A stretch of 64,000 nucleotides of DNA from Maridesulfovibrio sp. (GCF_963677005.1 NZ_OY781616.1:4140501-4204500); one strand, 5' to 3'. Counted from the first letter of the stretch, positions 6,492 to 16,424 are shown. Numbers and translations are program-made. The notes: a model not told the origin generated them from the letters alone.

Positions 6492-8954
6492 ATGGAATAT
6501 CCAATCTGGCACCTGACTACTTTCGGCGGAGGATTCTGGATAGCGGCTGTAGCAACGCTGCATGTCTTCGTGGCCCAGTTTGCGGTCGGCGGCGGGCTGT
6601 TTCTGGTTGTTGCGGAAAAGATGGCCGCAAGAACCGGATCGGCGGAACTTCTCGACTACGTGAAAAAACATTCCCGGTTCTTCATGCTGCTGACCATGGT
6701 TTTCGGCGGAGTTTCCGGGGTTGCACTCTGGTTCACCATGGCGCTGCTCAGTCCGCAGGGAACCATTGTGCTGGTGCGCGAATTCCTTTTTGCCTGGGCA
6801 ACGGAATGGGTCTGGTTTGTGGGCGAGATAGTGGCCCTGCTTATCTACTATTATTACTGGGACCGCATGAAGAGGGAGGACCACGTCAAAATCGGCTGGT
6901 TCTATTTCCTCTTCGCCTGGCTTTCCCTTTTTACCATCAACGGCGTTATTTCCTTCATGCTCACCCCCGGCAACTGGGTTGAGACAAGGGATTTCTGGGA
7001 CGCGGTATTCAACCCCACATTCTGGCCATCCTTGTTTTTCCGTTCCGCCCTCTGCGCCATGCTGGCAGGTCTGTTCGGATTCGTGACCGCGGCCCTGCTC
7101 AAGGGCGATGAGATTCGCTGTCTCATGATCCGTTTCTGCGGATTGTGGACTCTTGGCGGACTGCTGCTGGTTCTGCCTCTGGGTTACTGGTATCTGGTCG
7201 CGCTTCCCCCGGATCAGGCCATGCTGGTCATGTACAAGTCGTACCGGGTGGCTTTTTTTATGAAGGTTTTCATGTACACGGCTCCGCTGATACTTGCCGG
7301 AGGATTGTTCATGGCCGTGTGTTCACCGCGCAGGGTAAATTTTCCTTCGGCCATGCTTTTGCTCTGTCTGGCTCTTGTTTTTTACGGTTCATTCGAATTC
7401 ATGCGTGAGGCCGGCAGGAAGCCGTACGTGGTCTGGAAGGAAGTCTATTCCACTAACATTACCGTGAAACAGGCCCGTGAATTTGCCGGAAAACCCATTT
7501 TGCAGAATGCGAAGTGGGTTCCGGAAAATCTGCGCGAAGTAACGGACGAAAATATGCTGCAGGCCGGTTCATGGCTCTACCAGATGCAGTGTGCTCCCTG
7601 CCATTCCATTAACGGCCCTATGAACGACATCGTGCCCCGCACCGCCAAATACACGGCTGCCGGTATTGATGCCTTTATCTCCGGCATGGGCAGGATCAAT
7701 AAGTACATGCCCGAATTCATAGGAGTTCCGGCGGAAAGAAAGGCTCTGGCACAATATATATATTCCTTGGGACCGAAACATGATCCCGCATCCTCGGAAC
7801 CTGTGGAGGCTGACATTGCTCCGGGGCCGTTCAAGAATGATCAGGAATACTCGTTGATGGCCTGGCCGTTGGAAGGACTGCACCTCGCGGTTGAAAAGGA
7901 CGGCACTCTGCTGTTGTCTGAAAAACGCGCTGCCGTTCGCGCCCAGCTGATCCTGCGCGGTGATCCGCCAGAAGTTGTGAGCGAGGATGTAAAACTTGTC
8001 TGCGTGCCGGGCTGGCAGAACAAGACTTATGATCTCAAGGCGGCCGAGGGCTTTTTCCAGTCTCCGGAAATTGAAGTTAATCCAGTCACCACTGACGGAT
8101 ACCAGCCTCTTCCTTCTGTACAGGTCAAGGCGCTGGACAAGTCGGGTAAGGTACTGGCCGAGACCACAATCGTTCTGCCCGTATCCACCCGTCCCGGCTG
8201 TAATAACTGCCACGGGGGGAACTGGGCTGATGACGGTCAGGGCGGTCTGGCTGAATCTACGGTCATGGATATTGTTTCCCTGCATGACCGCGACAATCAT
8301 ACCGATTTTAAATCCCTTATAAATGAAGGGCAGGGTATAGACTGCCTGCGCTGCCACGATGGTTACATCCAGCTTGAGGCTTCTGCAGCCCTGCATGGGT
8401 TTCATGCGGTGTATCTTTCCGGGCATGGCAATGATGCCTGTATGATGTGCCATCCTCAGGACAGCCTGCGTGGTCTGCATCTGGATGTGGGCATGGAATG
8501 CGTAAACTGCCACGGAGCCATGGAAGATCATTCACTCGCTTTGCTCAAGGCGGAAGCGGACATGCCCGCCGCAAAGCGGTTGATGTCCCTCATTATGCCC
8601 ACTGAATTGGACGTTGCTGAAATCAACGCGCGCAAACCGTGGGTGCAGGAACCGGACTGCCTGACCTGCCATGCTGAATTCGGTCCGCCCGAGACGGATT
8701 CGGCGTTCAACAAATGGACCGAAAACAGGGGAGGATTATTCCGTAACCGCAAGGACGAAATGGGCGCAGTCATGTGTGCGGCCTGCCACAATGCGCCGCA
8801 TGCAATATTCCCTGCCGCGGACGAGCGCGACAACCTGCGCGCGTTGCAGTACATGGGTGAGGCGCAACCCATCGGGGCCGGTGGAACCTGTACTGTGTGC
8901 CATGAAGAAGATATGGGCTACCCGGCTCACCATCCCGGTATGGGGTTGGAGTAG
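6492..8954 (+). CDS. Cytochrome bd-like membrane domain fused to octahaem cytochrome c
   Basis: 820 residues. Positions 1-300 form about eight membrane helices resembling the N-terminal half of cytochrome bd subunit I (GGGFWIAAVATLHVFVAQ, then GGGLFLVVAEK). The periplasmic remainder carries eight CxxCH sites at about 367, 570, 618, 650, 670, 723, 762 and 800. The first (CAPCH) sits in a small mono-haem cytochrome c domain (367-430); the other seven lie in a C-terminal multihaem domain after a beta-rich spacer (450-565). It probably passes electrons between the quinone pool and periplasmic haems; direction and terminal partner are inference. It follows its partner subunit by two bases and ends at a bidirectional terminator. 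Confidence 0.82.
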   Translation: MEYPIWHLTTFGGGFWIAAVATLHVFVAQFAVGGGLFLVVAEKMAARTGSAELLDYVKKHSRFFMLLTMVFGGVSGVALWFTMALLSPQGTIVLVREFLFAWATEWVWFVGEIVALLIYYYYWDRMKREDHVKIGWFYFLFAWLSLFTINGVISFMLTPGNWVETRDFWDAVFNPTFWPSLFFRSALCAMLAGLFGFVTAALLKGDEIRCLMIRFCGLWTLGGLLLVLPLGYWYLVALPPDQAMLVMYKSYRVAFFMKVFMYTAPLILAGGLFMAVCSPRRVNFPSAMLLLCLALVFYGSFEFMREAGRKPYVVWKEVYSTNITVKQAREFAGKPILQNAKWVPENLREVTDENMLQAGSWLYQMQCAPCHSINGPMNDIVPRTAKYTAAGIDAFISGMGRINKYMPEFIGVPAERKALAQYIYSLGPKHDPASSEPVEADIAPGPFKNDQEYSLMAWPLEGLHLAVEKDGTLLLSEKRAAVRAQLILRGDPPEVVSEDVKLVCVPGWQNKTYDLKAAEGFFQSPEIEVNPVTTDGYQPLPSVQVKALDKSGKVLAETTIVLPVSTRPGCNNCHGGNWADDGQGGLAESTVMDIVSLHDRDNHTDFKSLINEGQGIDCLRCHDGYIQLEASAALHGFHAVYLSGHGNDACMMCHPQDSLRGLHLDVGMECVNCHGAMEDHSLALLKAEADMPAAKRLMSLIMPTELDVAEINARKPWVQEPDCLTCHAEFGPPETDSAFNKWTENRGGLFRNRKDEMGAVMCAACHNAPHAIFPAADERDNLRALQYMGEAQPIGAGGTCTVCHEEDMGYPAHHPGMGLE

Positions 8955-8991
8955 CCGACCGGATAAAGTCGTATCTGCCTGAATAAACGAA

Positions 8992-9033
8992 AGCCCCCTC
9001 CCGAACATTATTTCGGAAGGGGGCTGCTTTTTT
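8992..9033. terminator. Bidirectional terminator
   Basis: The GC-rich stem AGCCCCCTCCCGAA pairs with a downstream complement (one mismatch) and is followed by a T run on the plus strand. It separates the convergent cytochrome and helicase genes. Confidence 0.8.
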
Positions 9034-9049
9034 ATCTAAGGAATTTAGA

Positions 9050-10609
9050 TTACGCGCGCTTGAGCAGCGGGCGTTCGTTCTTGGAATTGTTGTTCACCGC
9101 ATGCATAACGTTGTCAAAGTCTCCGGCAGGCACGGTAAAGGTGGACTGACGGCCCTGAATGTTCACATGCTGGATGCGCATGGGGCTGATGCGTGCACGG
9201 CGGCAGATCATGTCCACGAGTTTGCGCGGGGTCATGCCGTGGGCACGGCCTACAAACGCGGTCAGGCGGACACGTCCGCGTGAAGGCTTGGTGCACTCGT
9301 CGATTACACGGTAGCTGCGTTTATCCAGAACGCTGCCCTGTGAATGCTTGAGCAGTGCGGCAACCACTTCAACCGGATCACAGCCCTCGAGCAGTTCGTT
9401 GGCCAGATCAAGGTAGGAGAGGTGTTTTCCGCTGTTGACGATATCACTCAGCTCGGCTCCCATGCAGTTTTTCTTGACCTCTATCACTTCATCGATAGTG
9501 GGCAGGGGCTGCTTTTTGACCTGCATTTTAGTGATCTTGGTTATGTAGCGCAGCTTGCCAAATTCGCGGGGAGTGATGATGGTAACGGCAACACCGCTTT
9601 TGCCTGCACGGCCGGTGCGGCCTACACGGTGCACGTAGCTTTGCGGGTCCTGCGGCAGGGCGAAGTTGACCACATGGGTCAGGTCCGGCACGTCAATGCC
9701 GCGTGCGGCAACGTCGGTGGCCACTAGAATTTTGCATTTGCGTTTGCGGAAGCGCATGAGAATGTCTTCGCGGCGGGACTGTGACAGATCGCCGTGAATG
9801 GGTTCCGCCGGGTAACCGCGTTCAGCCAGAATACCGGAGATCTGATCGGCGTCCGCACGGGTGCGGCAGAAGACCAGTCCGTAAAATTCTCTCTGGGCAT
9901 CAATGACCCGGCAAAGAGCTTCAAGGCGATCCCTGTCGCCCACTTCATGAAAAATCTGTTCGGTAAGCGGAATTTCGTTTTTTTCCGGCTTCACGGAAAC
10001 GACTTCGTAGTCGCCCATGAATTTTTTGGCGATATTCATGACTTCGCGGGGCATGGTGGCCGAGAAGAGCAGGGTGCGGTGATCTTCGCCGGCGTTTTCC
10101 ATGATATCCGAGACATCATCGAGGAAGCCCATGTTGCACATTTCATCAGCTTCATCGAGAACGAAGTGGGAAACGTTGGAAAGGTCCAGCGTTTTGCGGC
10201 GGATGTGGTCCAGAACACGGCCGGGGGTACCGACCACAATGTCCGCACCGCGTTTGAGGGCCTTGAGCTGGGGCAGCATGGCCTGTCCGCCGTAGACAGT
10301 GGCTACGAAAATCTTGCGGCGTCCTCTGAATGAAATTATTTCATCGGCAACCTGCAGTGCGAGTTCGCGGGTGGGGGTCAGGATGATGGCCTGAACGTGT
10401 CCGGCTCCTTCGCGTACGCTTTCGATGATGGGCAGCCCGAAAGCTGCGGTCTTTCCTGTTCCGGTCTGGGCCTGGCCCACGATGTCCTTCTCTCCGGAAA
10501 GGAGCATGGGAATGGTTTTTTCCTGGATGGGAGTGGGGGCTTCAAAACCTTTTTTTGCAAGGGCTTCGATGACAGAATCCGACAGACCTAAATTTCTGAA
10601 TTTTTCCAT
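9050..10609 (-). CDS. deaD: DEAD-box ATP-dependent RNA helicase, DeaD/CsdA type
   Basis: RNA helicase of 519 residues from the ATG at 10609. The frame stays open further upstream, but the conserved family start is MEKFRNLGL. Visible motifs are Q-motif (PTPIQEKTIP), motif I (AQTGTGKTAAF), Ia (PTRELALQ), II (VLDEADEM), III (SAT), V (VATDVAARGIDV) and VI (HRVGRTGRAG). The C-terminus has a DbpA-like RNA-binding fold (RLTAFVGRAHGMTPRKLVD) followed by a basic tail, as in the cold-shock/ribosome-assembly DeaD group. The symbol rests on that C-terminal domain. Stands alone, with about 800 bp of non-coding DNA upstream. Confidence 0.9.
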   Translation of the reverse strand: MEKFRNLGLSDSVIEALAKKGFEAPTPIQEKTIPMLLSGEKDIVGQAQTGTGKTAAFGLPIIESVREGAGHVQAIILTPTRELALQVADEIISFRGRRKIFVATVYGGQAMLPQLKALKRGADIVVGTPGRVLDHIRRKTLDLSNVSHFVLDEADEMCNMGFLDDVSDIMENAGEDHRTLLFSATMPREVMNIAKKFMGDYEVVSVKPEKNEIPLTEQIFHEVGDRDRLEALCRVIDAQREFYGLVFCRTRADADQISGILAERGYPAEPIHGDLSQSRREDILMRFRKRKCKILVATDVAARGIDVPDLTHVVNFALPQDPQSYVHRVGRTGRAGKSGVAVTIITPREFGKLRYITKITKMQVKKQPLPTIDEVIEVKKNCMGAELSDIVNSGKHLSYLDLANELLEGCDPVEVVAALLKHSQGSVLDKRSYRVIDECTKPSRGRVRLTAFVGRAHGMTPRKLVDMICRRARISPMRIQHVNIQGRQSTFTVPAGDFDNVMHAVNNNSKNERPLLKRA

Positions 10610-11425
10610 ATTGATATTTCTATTTATTGTTGGATGTGTGGATACAAAATATGTATTGATAAAAGGGCAAAAAACAATGGCCGGAACCCTGTTCTCAGCA
10701 GGTCCGGAGTTTTTATCCCGTATATCCGGCAGCGGCCGGGCTGGCTTGGTTTTCGTAAAGCTGTCTTCACTCTTCAAGAATGCGGCAACAGCAACACGGA
10801 ACGCTTTCTTTCAAGCGGTCCGGCGTAAGATTCCGGCAGGTCGGAATTTCGGGGTGACAACAAATCAAAAGCCACCCCGCACATAAAAGAGGAGGGCTTT
10901 TCGTACCGTAGCTGGCGTGTCCGGTAATGTTTGGGGGGACCGTCCGGTCATCTCGATCTACTGATAGGCGGGAAACGCAAAGGCAGATCGTACTTTCCCT
11001 GAAACAGCAGGATTCTTTTCCTGCATAACTGGTCCCGGATTCAAGATGAGGTCTCAGGGGAATCGTCACAATAAGGACGGAGTACGATACTGGTACACTG
11101 CCCTTGGTACAAACATTGAGCTCTTGGCTCAAAACGACCGGATTTGGACGGACGCAACGAGCCATAAGCATTGAAACACAGTCCGGTCAAGGTTTTTCTT
11201 TGCCCGCGCATTGAAAAAGGTTGAGGTCAGGCTTATGATGTCCGGTCCGTTTTTTAGGCTGTGACCGGGGTCGCAGGCTGCCCGGCCATGGTGTGTTTCA
11301 TGAGAAAAGTCTTGTCACCGCATGGCTTTTGCCCTGATTATGTGTCCGGTGGCAGGTGGTCGATCTGCTCATTCTGAAACTTACGAATCCTGTTTCCGTT
11401 CGGAACAGCGGACGGAATATATGCA
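10610..11425. other. Long intergenic region
   Basis: Just over 800 bp between divergent genes. Frames on both strands (for example 10767-11171 minus) are Cys- and Pro-rich, lack ribosome sites and look like chance. It probably contains promoters for the helicase and for the 11426 gene. I see no tRNA, repeat or clear terminator. Confidence 0.4.
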
Positions 11426-12571
11426 ATGAATGATTTAGACGCTCTTATTTCATATGACCCTTACGATGTCTGGGCCACGCCGCTGTTCGGCAGGCTGAAA
11501 ATGGACTACAACAACGGCAGGCTCGCAAGCCGTCCGCTGCTGGCCTGCTGTTACCTTGCCGATTATGCTTTTCCGCAGATTGTGCGCAGTATTTTGAAGT
11601 GTCCGCAGACGCTTTCGCCTCATGTGCTGGCCATGCATGCGCTTATGGAGAATGACCGCATGAGCACGGCGGAGAGGTCGGCGGTGCTGGACCGGTTTGC
11701 TTCCATGAACGTGCTGGATTCAGGTTTCGGATGGGGGCTCCCTTTCCGGTGGTACTCCAAGCACGCCGTGTACAGCGACAGGATTCCCTACATCACCCAC
11801 ACTCCTTATGTGATGGAGGCTCTGCTTGAGCTTGCCGCCGATGATCATATTGCGGAGCGGGCCATGGACATGTTCCGGGGCACCTGGGAACTTGTTTCCG
11901 CATTGCGGGTAATGGCTGAGGGGAACGGCGCAACGGCCCTGTCCTATTCTCCGGTAGAGGAGGGACGCATCGTCAACAACGCCCAGTCCTATGCGGCTTT
12001 TGCCTGTGCCCTGCACGCGGTGCACGGTGACCCGAATCTCCGGGGGGAAGCAGTCGATCTCTGCCTTCGGCTCGTTAACTGGATATTGCGTGAGCAGCGT
12101 CCGGACGGTAGCTGGCTGTATTACGCCGATGAGGCTCCGGGTAATTTCATGGATTGTTTTCATACCTGCTTCATCATTAAAAATGTGAGCAAGGTTATGA
12201 GTCTTGTGCCGGAAATATCCGAAACGGCTGCCGGGTCCATGCGCAAGGCGATCGATTTTCTGGATGCCCGTTTTCTGGACCGTAAAAGAAATCTCTGCCG
12301 GAGATTCGTGCACAGGGTCCGTCACGATCCCTACCGCTGGGATATTTATGATCAGGCCGAATATCTGGGGGTGCTGATTGATCAGGGGCGTCTGGATGAA
12401 GCTGCAGGATTCAGGGAAAATTCAAGACGTATTTTTTCGAATGGAAATGACTGGTGGTGCCGTATCGACTGGTTCGGGCGCCGCTGGGGCTGGAATTTTC
12501 TGCGCTGGGGAATCATGCCCTTCAAATATCACAGTGCCCGGCTGGACAGGGTTATTCGGAGTGGGGAGTAA
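11426..12571 (+). CDS. Unknown helical-toroid-like protein upstream of asparagine synthetase
   Basis: 381 residues, no signal peptide or membrane segment. The sequence is mostly amphipathic helices. A motif REQRPDGSW resembles the QW/DGSW repeat of terpene cyclase or prenyltransferase-like alpha/alpha toroids, and WDIYDQAEYLG is also striking, but I do not recognise the family. The stop is three bases before the start of the asparagine synthetase gene, so they are co-transcribed. Such pairs occur in polysaccharide or natural-product loci, where the amidotransferase amidates an acid; that role is inference. Confidence 0.65.
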   Translation: MNDLDALISYDPYDVWATPLFGRLKMDYNNGRLASRPLLACCYLADYAFPQIVRSILKCPQTLSPHVLAMHALMENDRMSTAERSAVLDRFASMNVLDSGFGWGLPFRWYSKHAVYSDRIPYITHTPYVMEALLELAADDHIAERAMDMFRGTWELVSALRVMAEGNGATALSYSPVEEGRIVNNAQSYAAFACALHAVHGDPNLRGEAVDLCLRLVNWILREQRPDGSWLYYADEAPGNFMDCFHTCFIIKNVSKVMSLVPEISETAAGSMRKAIDFLDARFLDRKRNLCRRFVHRVRHDPYRWDIYDQAEYLGVLIDQGRLDEAAGFRENSRRIFSNGNDWWCRIDWFGRRWGWNFLRWGIMPFKYHSARLDRVIRSGE

Positions 12572-12574
12572 CGT

Positions 12575-14443
12575 ATGTGCGGTATTATCGGCAGAATTTT
12601 GTTAAATGACGGTTCCGGGGGCGGGGCATCCGGTCACGGCGTGGCTGCGGCTCTGGACCTGATCGGACATCGGGGGCCGGACGGCCGGGGCTGCGAAAGT
12701 CTTCAGGTCTGCGGAAATGAGGTGGAGTTCGGCCATACACGTCTTTCCATACTCGATCTTTCCCCGGCCGGTGCGCAGCCCATGTTCAGCCGCGACCGGC
12801 GCTGGCTGCTGACCTTTAACGGCGAAATCTACAATCATCTTTCCATTCGTGGAGGATTGGAAGGGCCGTTCCGGGGAACTTCGGATACTGAAACGCTGGT
12901 TGAATCCCTGGCCGCTGTCGGGCTTGGGCGTACTCTGGAGCTGCTGAACGGAATGTTCGCCTTCGCGGCTCTGGATACCGTGGACCGGAAACTCTACCTT
13001 GCGCGCGACCCCTACGGCATCAAACCCCTTTACTATACCGGTCACGAGACATTCTGTTTCGCCTCGGAAATAAAGGCTCTGCTGGCTGTTTCCGGGCTTG
13101 ATCCGGCAATGGACATGCAGTCCCTGCAGACCTACCTTACCCTGCGTTTTGTCCCGTCTCCACAGACTCTGTACAAGGGGGTTGCAAAACTGCGGCCCGG
13201 ACATGTGCTGGAACTCTCTCTGGATAACGGACGGATGAAATCCTATCGCTATGCCGGGGAGTCAAGGGAGGTTTTTGAGGGCTCAATTGCGGATGCGCGA
13301 AATGCGTATCGGGAGAGGCTCGCTCAGGCGGTGGAGGGGCAGCTTCTTTCCGATGTTCCGGTGGGAGTGCTTCTTTCCGGTGGAATCGATTCGGCTCTAG
13401 TGGCGGCCATGGCCGCAAGGCGGATGCCGGGGATTACCGGATTCACCGTCGGTTTTGAGCACAATGTGTCTGAATGCGAAATAGATGATGCCGCCGGCAC
13501 TGCCGAAGTGCTTGGAATAAAGCACGAATACGTGCGTCTCGGTGAGCGGGAGCTGCTGGAGTGCGTGCAGTCTGTTGCTTCCTCGGTGGAGGAACCGCTG
13601 GGAACCACTTCCATGCTGGCCATGTGGCACCTTGCCGCGCTGGCCCGGCGTGATGTTACTGTGGTGCTTACCGGGCAGGGCAGTGATGAGCCGTGGGGCG
13701 GCTATCTGCTGTATCAGGCCGAATTGTTGCGCCGGATGATTCCTTTTCCGGGGCTTGCGGGCTGTTTTTCCGGGTTGGTAGGTCGTATTCCGGGACTGCC
13801 GGATGCAGTCTACCGGGGAGTGCGCATGGTCGGCATTCCCGATGAAGCGCTGCGGTTCTGCGAGGCCAGAGCCCTGTTCTCCGCTGATGAGCGCAGGGAA
13901 CTGACCGGCAGGGAAGACAGCGGACACGCGGTGAGTGGCATCCGCTACTGGCTGGAGTCTCTGTCGGATATGAATATGGCCTCGGCAGAGAAGATGATGC
14001 GTGTGGATATGCACATGAACCTGCCGGACGATCTGCTGCTGTACGGCGACAAGATAACCATGGCCGTGGCCCTTGAAGCGCGTGTCCCGATGCTTGATCT
14101 GCGGCTGATGGATTTTGTGAATTCCCTGCCCCTTGAGTTCCGGGTCCGGCTGGGCCGCCGCAAGGTTGTGCACAGGGAAATGGCCCTTGAATTTCTGCCT
14201 TCGGAAATTGTGAACCGGCCGAAAAAAGGTTTCGGCATTCCCTTCGGTTCGCTGGCGCGTACCGGCTGGAAGGAATATCTGCATTCCGTACTTCTGGATG
14301 ATGGTGCAGGGTATCTCTCGGTAGTGAACCGCAAGGGTGTGCAGCGAGTTTGGGACCGTCATCAGTGCGGCGCAAGGGACTGTTCGCGGCAACTCTTCTC
14401 CCTGATGATGCTGGCCTGCTGTTTTGACGGCATGCGGGGGTGA
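12575..14443 (+). CDS. asnB: Asparagine synthase (glutamine-hydrolysing)
   Basis: 622 residues in two domains. The N-terminal class II amidotransferase starts MCGIIG, with Cys2 as nucleophile after Met removal, and has RGPDGRG and GEIYNH. The C-terminal synthetase domain holds the PP-loop LLSGGIDSALVAAM and the later GQGSDEPWGGY. The reaction transfers ammonia from glutamine to an acyl-adenylate, classically aspartate. Length matches the AsnB family. Paired with an unknown protein rather than a housekeeping locus, it may amidate a sugar acid or peptide instead of aspartate. Confidence 0.9.
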   Translation: MCGIIGRILLNDGSGGGASGHGVAAALDLIGHRGPDGRGCESLQVCGNEVEFGHTRLSILDLSPAGAQPMFSRDRRWLLTFNGEIYNHLSIRGGLEGPFRGTSDTETLVESLAAVGLGRTLELLNGMFAFAALDTVDRKLYLARDPYGIKPLYYTGHETFCFASEIKALLAVSGLDPAMDMQSLQTYLTLRFVPSPQTLYKGVAKLRPGHVLELSLDNGRMKSYRYAGESREVFEGSIADARNAYRERLAQAVEGQLLSDVPVGVLLSGGIDSALVAAMAARRMPGITGFTVGFEHNVSECEIDDAAGTAEVLGIKHEYVRLGERELLECVQSVASSVEEPLGTTSMLAMWHLAALARRDVTVVLTGQGSDEPWGGYLLYQAELLRRMIPFPGLAGCFSGLVGRIPGLPDAVYRGVRMVGIPDEALRFCEARALFSADERRELTGREDSGHAVSGIRYWLESLSDMNMASAEKMMRVDMHMNLPDDLLLYGDKITMAVALEARVPMLDLRLMDFVNSLPLEFRVRLGRRKVVHREMALEFLPSEIVNRPKKGFGIPFGSLARTGWKEYLHSVLLDDGAGYLSVVNRKGVQRVWDRHQCGARDCSRQLFSLMMLACCFDGMRG

Positions 14444-14524
14444 GGGGGCGGGATTTCTCTTTAGGAAAGTCATTTGTCTTAGAGGAACGGGTAACCCTGT
14501 TTTGTGCCTTGTCGTTTGTTCCGG

Positions 14525-16186
14525 CTAAAGAGTTCTTTCCGATTCACTGATGTTCTGAGGATTCTTACAACACTTAATAATATAGAGTATAGCTGTTTTC
14601 AAATCCCAATAAATAGTCTTGAATATCCAAAATGGCAGCAGCGGTATTTCTTTTAAGCATGTTTTCAACAGGGAAAATATTATATAGATAGGGTTCTTGT
14701 AGTGTCTGCGTATAAAATTTTTGTTCATATGCAATATGACACATGCTGAAGCTGTATAAGCTAAATATAATTCCATTGAAGTTATTTCTTTGTTGTTAAA
14801 GAAAGGATTTAAGTATGGTGTTAAATAAAATCTTACATAGTCTAGAAAAGATGCGATATTAAAGAATACCCATGGGAGCCCTAAAAAAGATCTCAAAAAA
14901 TTAATTCTGGTTTTATTATATCCTGCTGTTTGATATTTTGGGGCAAAAAAATAGTATGTATATGAACAAAATGTAAAACAAATTAGAGTAATTAGCCTTT
15001 TAGGATTAATTTTAAAAAAAATTTCAGTTGGTATTAATGATGCTAACCAGTCACTGTTGAATAAGATTATCATAGATATTACCAGTAGTAATAAAAAGAC
15101 ATTTACTGCTCTGTAGACAATTTTTTGCCCTGCTTCCGTTTCTTTTAATTCCGGAGAGACACAAGTAGAATGTTTACCTGTCTGTACATTAACTCCCGTA
15201 GTGTTTGTTTCATGCCCGGCAAGAGCTGAAAAGGTGAATGTTTCAGGGCCTGATTTAATCATCTTTACCAGTTCCGCAGCATTTTCAGGACGACCAGCCT
15301 TATCCTTCGCCAACCCTGCAAACAAAGCCCTGTTTACATATTCCGGTACACCGGCAATAGGTTCCGGTTCTTCGTTCAGAATTTGCCAGCGCAGATCGCC
15401 GGTGGAAAAGGGCGGTTCTCCGGCCAGCATCTCGTATGCCACAGCCGCAAAAGCATAAATATCCGTCCATGGTCCGATCCCTTTACCGCGAATCTGCTCC
15501 GGGGCCATATAAGCCAGTGTCCCGGCGGAATCTCTGCCTGATACACGGGAAGCGGAATCGCGCATGACACGTGCAAGGCCGAAGTCGGCAATCTTGGGCT
15601 GGACGTTTTTGGTGATCAGAATGTTTAGCGGCTTCAAATCACGGTGAACCACCGCCGGATTCTTGCGGTGGGAATAATCGAGACCCTGGGCGATCTGTTC
15701 AAATATGGGCAGGGCTTCATCAATTGAAATTCTGCCCCCACGTTCCGCACGCAGATGAGAAAGGCTGCCGCCCTCCACATATTCCATGGTTACGAAAGCC
15801 TGTCCTTCCCATGTATCAAGGTTGTACAGCCTCACTATGTTTTCATGGGTAAGGTCGAGGGCTATGGAGGTTTCGCGTTTCAAATCGGCAATGGCGGTGG
15901 GGTCCATGGCAAGGGCTTGCGGAATGACCTTGAAAGCAACTTCGCGGTCCATGGTTCGGTCATGGGCAAGATATACAATGCCCATGCCTCCGCGCCCTAT
16001 TTCGCGCAGTATCTTATATCTCCCGGCAACGGTCACGCCCGGAACAATCTGTTGTGCGACGTTCCCTTCCGGTCCTGCTGTCTGCATCCCTTCAAAGGTT
16101 TTCCCATCAAGGGAAGTTTTACATTCAGGGCATTCTCCGGTGCCCTCCGGCAGTTCGGTTCCGCAGTTCCAGCATTTAAACGACAT
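14525..16186 (-). CDS. Membrane-anchored Ser/Thr protein kinase with N-terminal zinc ribbon
   Basis: 553 residues. C5, C8, C19 and C22 form a zinc-ribbon (CWNCG, then CPEC). The Hanks-type kinase domain spans about 57-312: glycine loop GRGGMG (64-69), VAFK lysine at 86, catalytic HRDLKPLN (181-188), DFG 201-203 and APE 228-230. A membrane helix at about 358-376 is followed by a further hydrophobic, Lys/Ile/Phe-rich region of about 175 residues with no known domain. The DNA for that C-terminal part (14525-15130) is much more AT-rich than the kinase part, as if a foreign sensor or anchor was joined on. Start supported by AAGGAA upstream. Monocistronic; target unknown. Confidence 0.85.
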   Translation of the reverse strand: MSFKCWNCGTELPEGTGECPECKTSLDGKTFEGMQTAGPEGNVAQQIVPGVTVAGRYKILREIGRGGMGIVYLAHDRTMDREVAFKVIPQALAMDPTAIADLKRETSIALDLTHENIVRLYNLDTWEGQAFVTMEYVEGGSLSHLRAERGGRISIDEALPIFEQIAQGLDYSHRKNPAVVHRDLKPLNILITKNVQPKIADFGLARVMRDSASRVSGRDSAGTLAYMAPEQIRGKGIGPWTDIYAFAAVAYEMLAGEPPFSTGDLRWQILNEEPEPIAGVPEYVNRALFAGLAKDKAGRPENAAELVKMIKSGPETFTFSALAGHETNTTGVNVQTGKHSTCVSPELKETEAGQKIVYRAVNVFLLLLVISMIILFNSDWLASLIPTEIFFKINPKRLITLICFTFCSYTYYFFAPKYQTAGYNKTRINFLRSFLGLPWVFFNIASFLDYVRFYLTPYLNPFFNNKEITSMELYLAYTASACVILHMNKNFIRRHYKNPIYIIFSLLKTCLKEIPLLPFWIFKTIYWDLKTAILYIIKCCKNPQNISESERTL

Positions 16187-16370
16187 AGTGATTCCTTCAT
16201 ATAACTAAACGTAAATATGACATGTTATTCTCAGTTGAACTGCATACATAAAATTTACGCAAAGAGGAAGGGGAAGAAGGGTGGGAACTAATCTGATTTA
16301 CGGGTCGTTAACTATATGATTACGAGGTTTTATACGTAAGGATAAGTCGTTAAGCCCCGCCATTAAACAA

Positions 16371-16404
16371 ATCCCCCGCATGTTTTCACGTGCGGGGGAT
16401 TTTC
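16371..16404. terminator. Terminator downstream of chemoreceptor gene
   Basis: ATCCCCCGCA pairs with TGCGGGGGAT around a TGTTTTCACG-type loop; T/A runs lie on both sides. It is placed about 20 bp past the minus-strand chemoreceptor stop. Confidence 0.75.
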
Positions 16405-16424
16405 GTCTATCAGGGTTTTGGTTT

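Noticed and set aside
9050..10777. Longer helicase start at 10777
   Set aside because: The 56 extra residues have no family match; MEKFRNLGL at 10609 is the usual start.
10767..11171. 134-codon minus-strand frame
   Set aside because: Cys/Pro-rich chance composition, no ribosome site, no recognisable motif.
13397..14473. 358-codon minus-strand frame opposite asnB
   Set aside because: Shadow of the asparagine synthetase coding strand.
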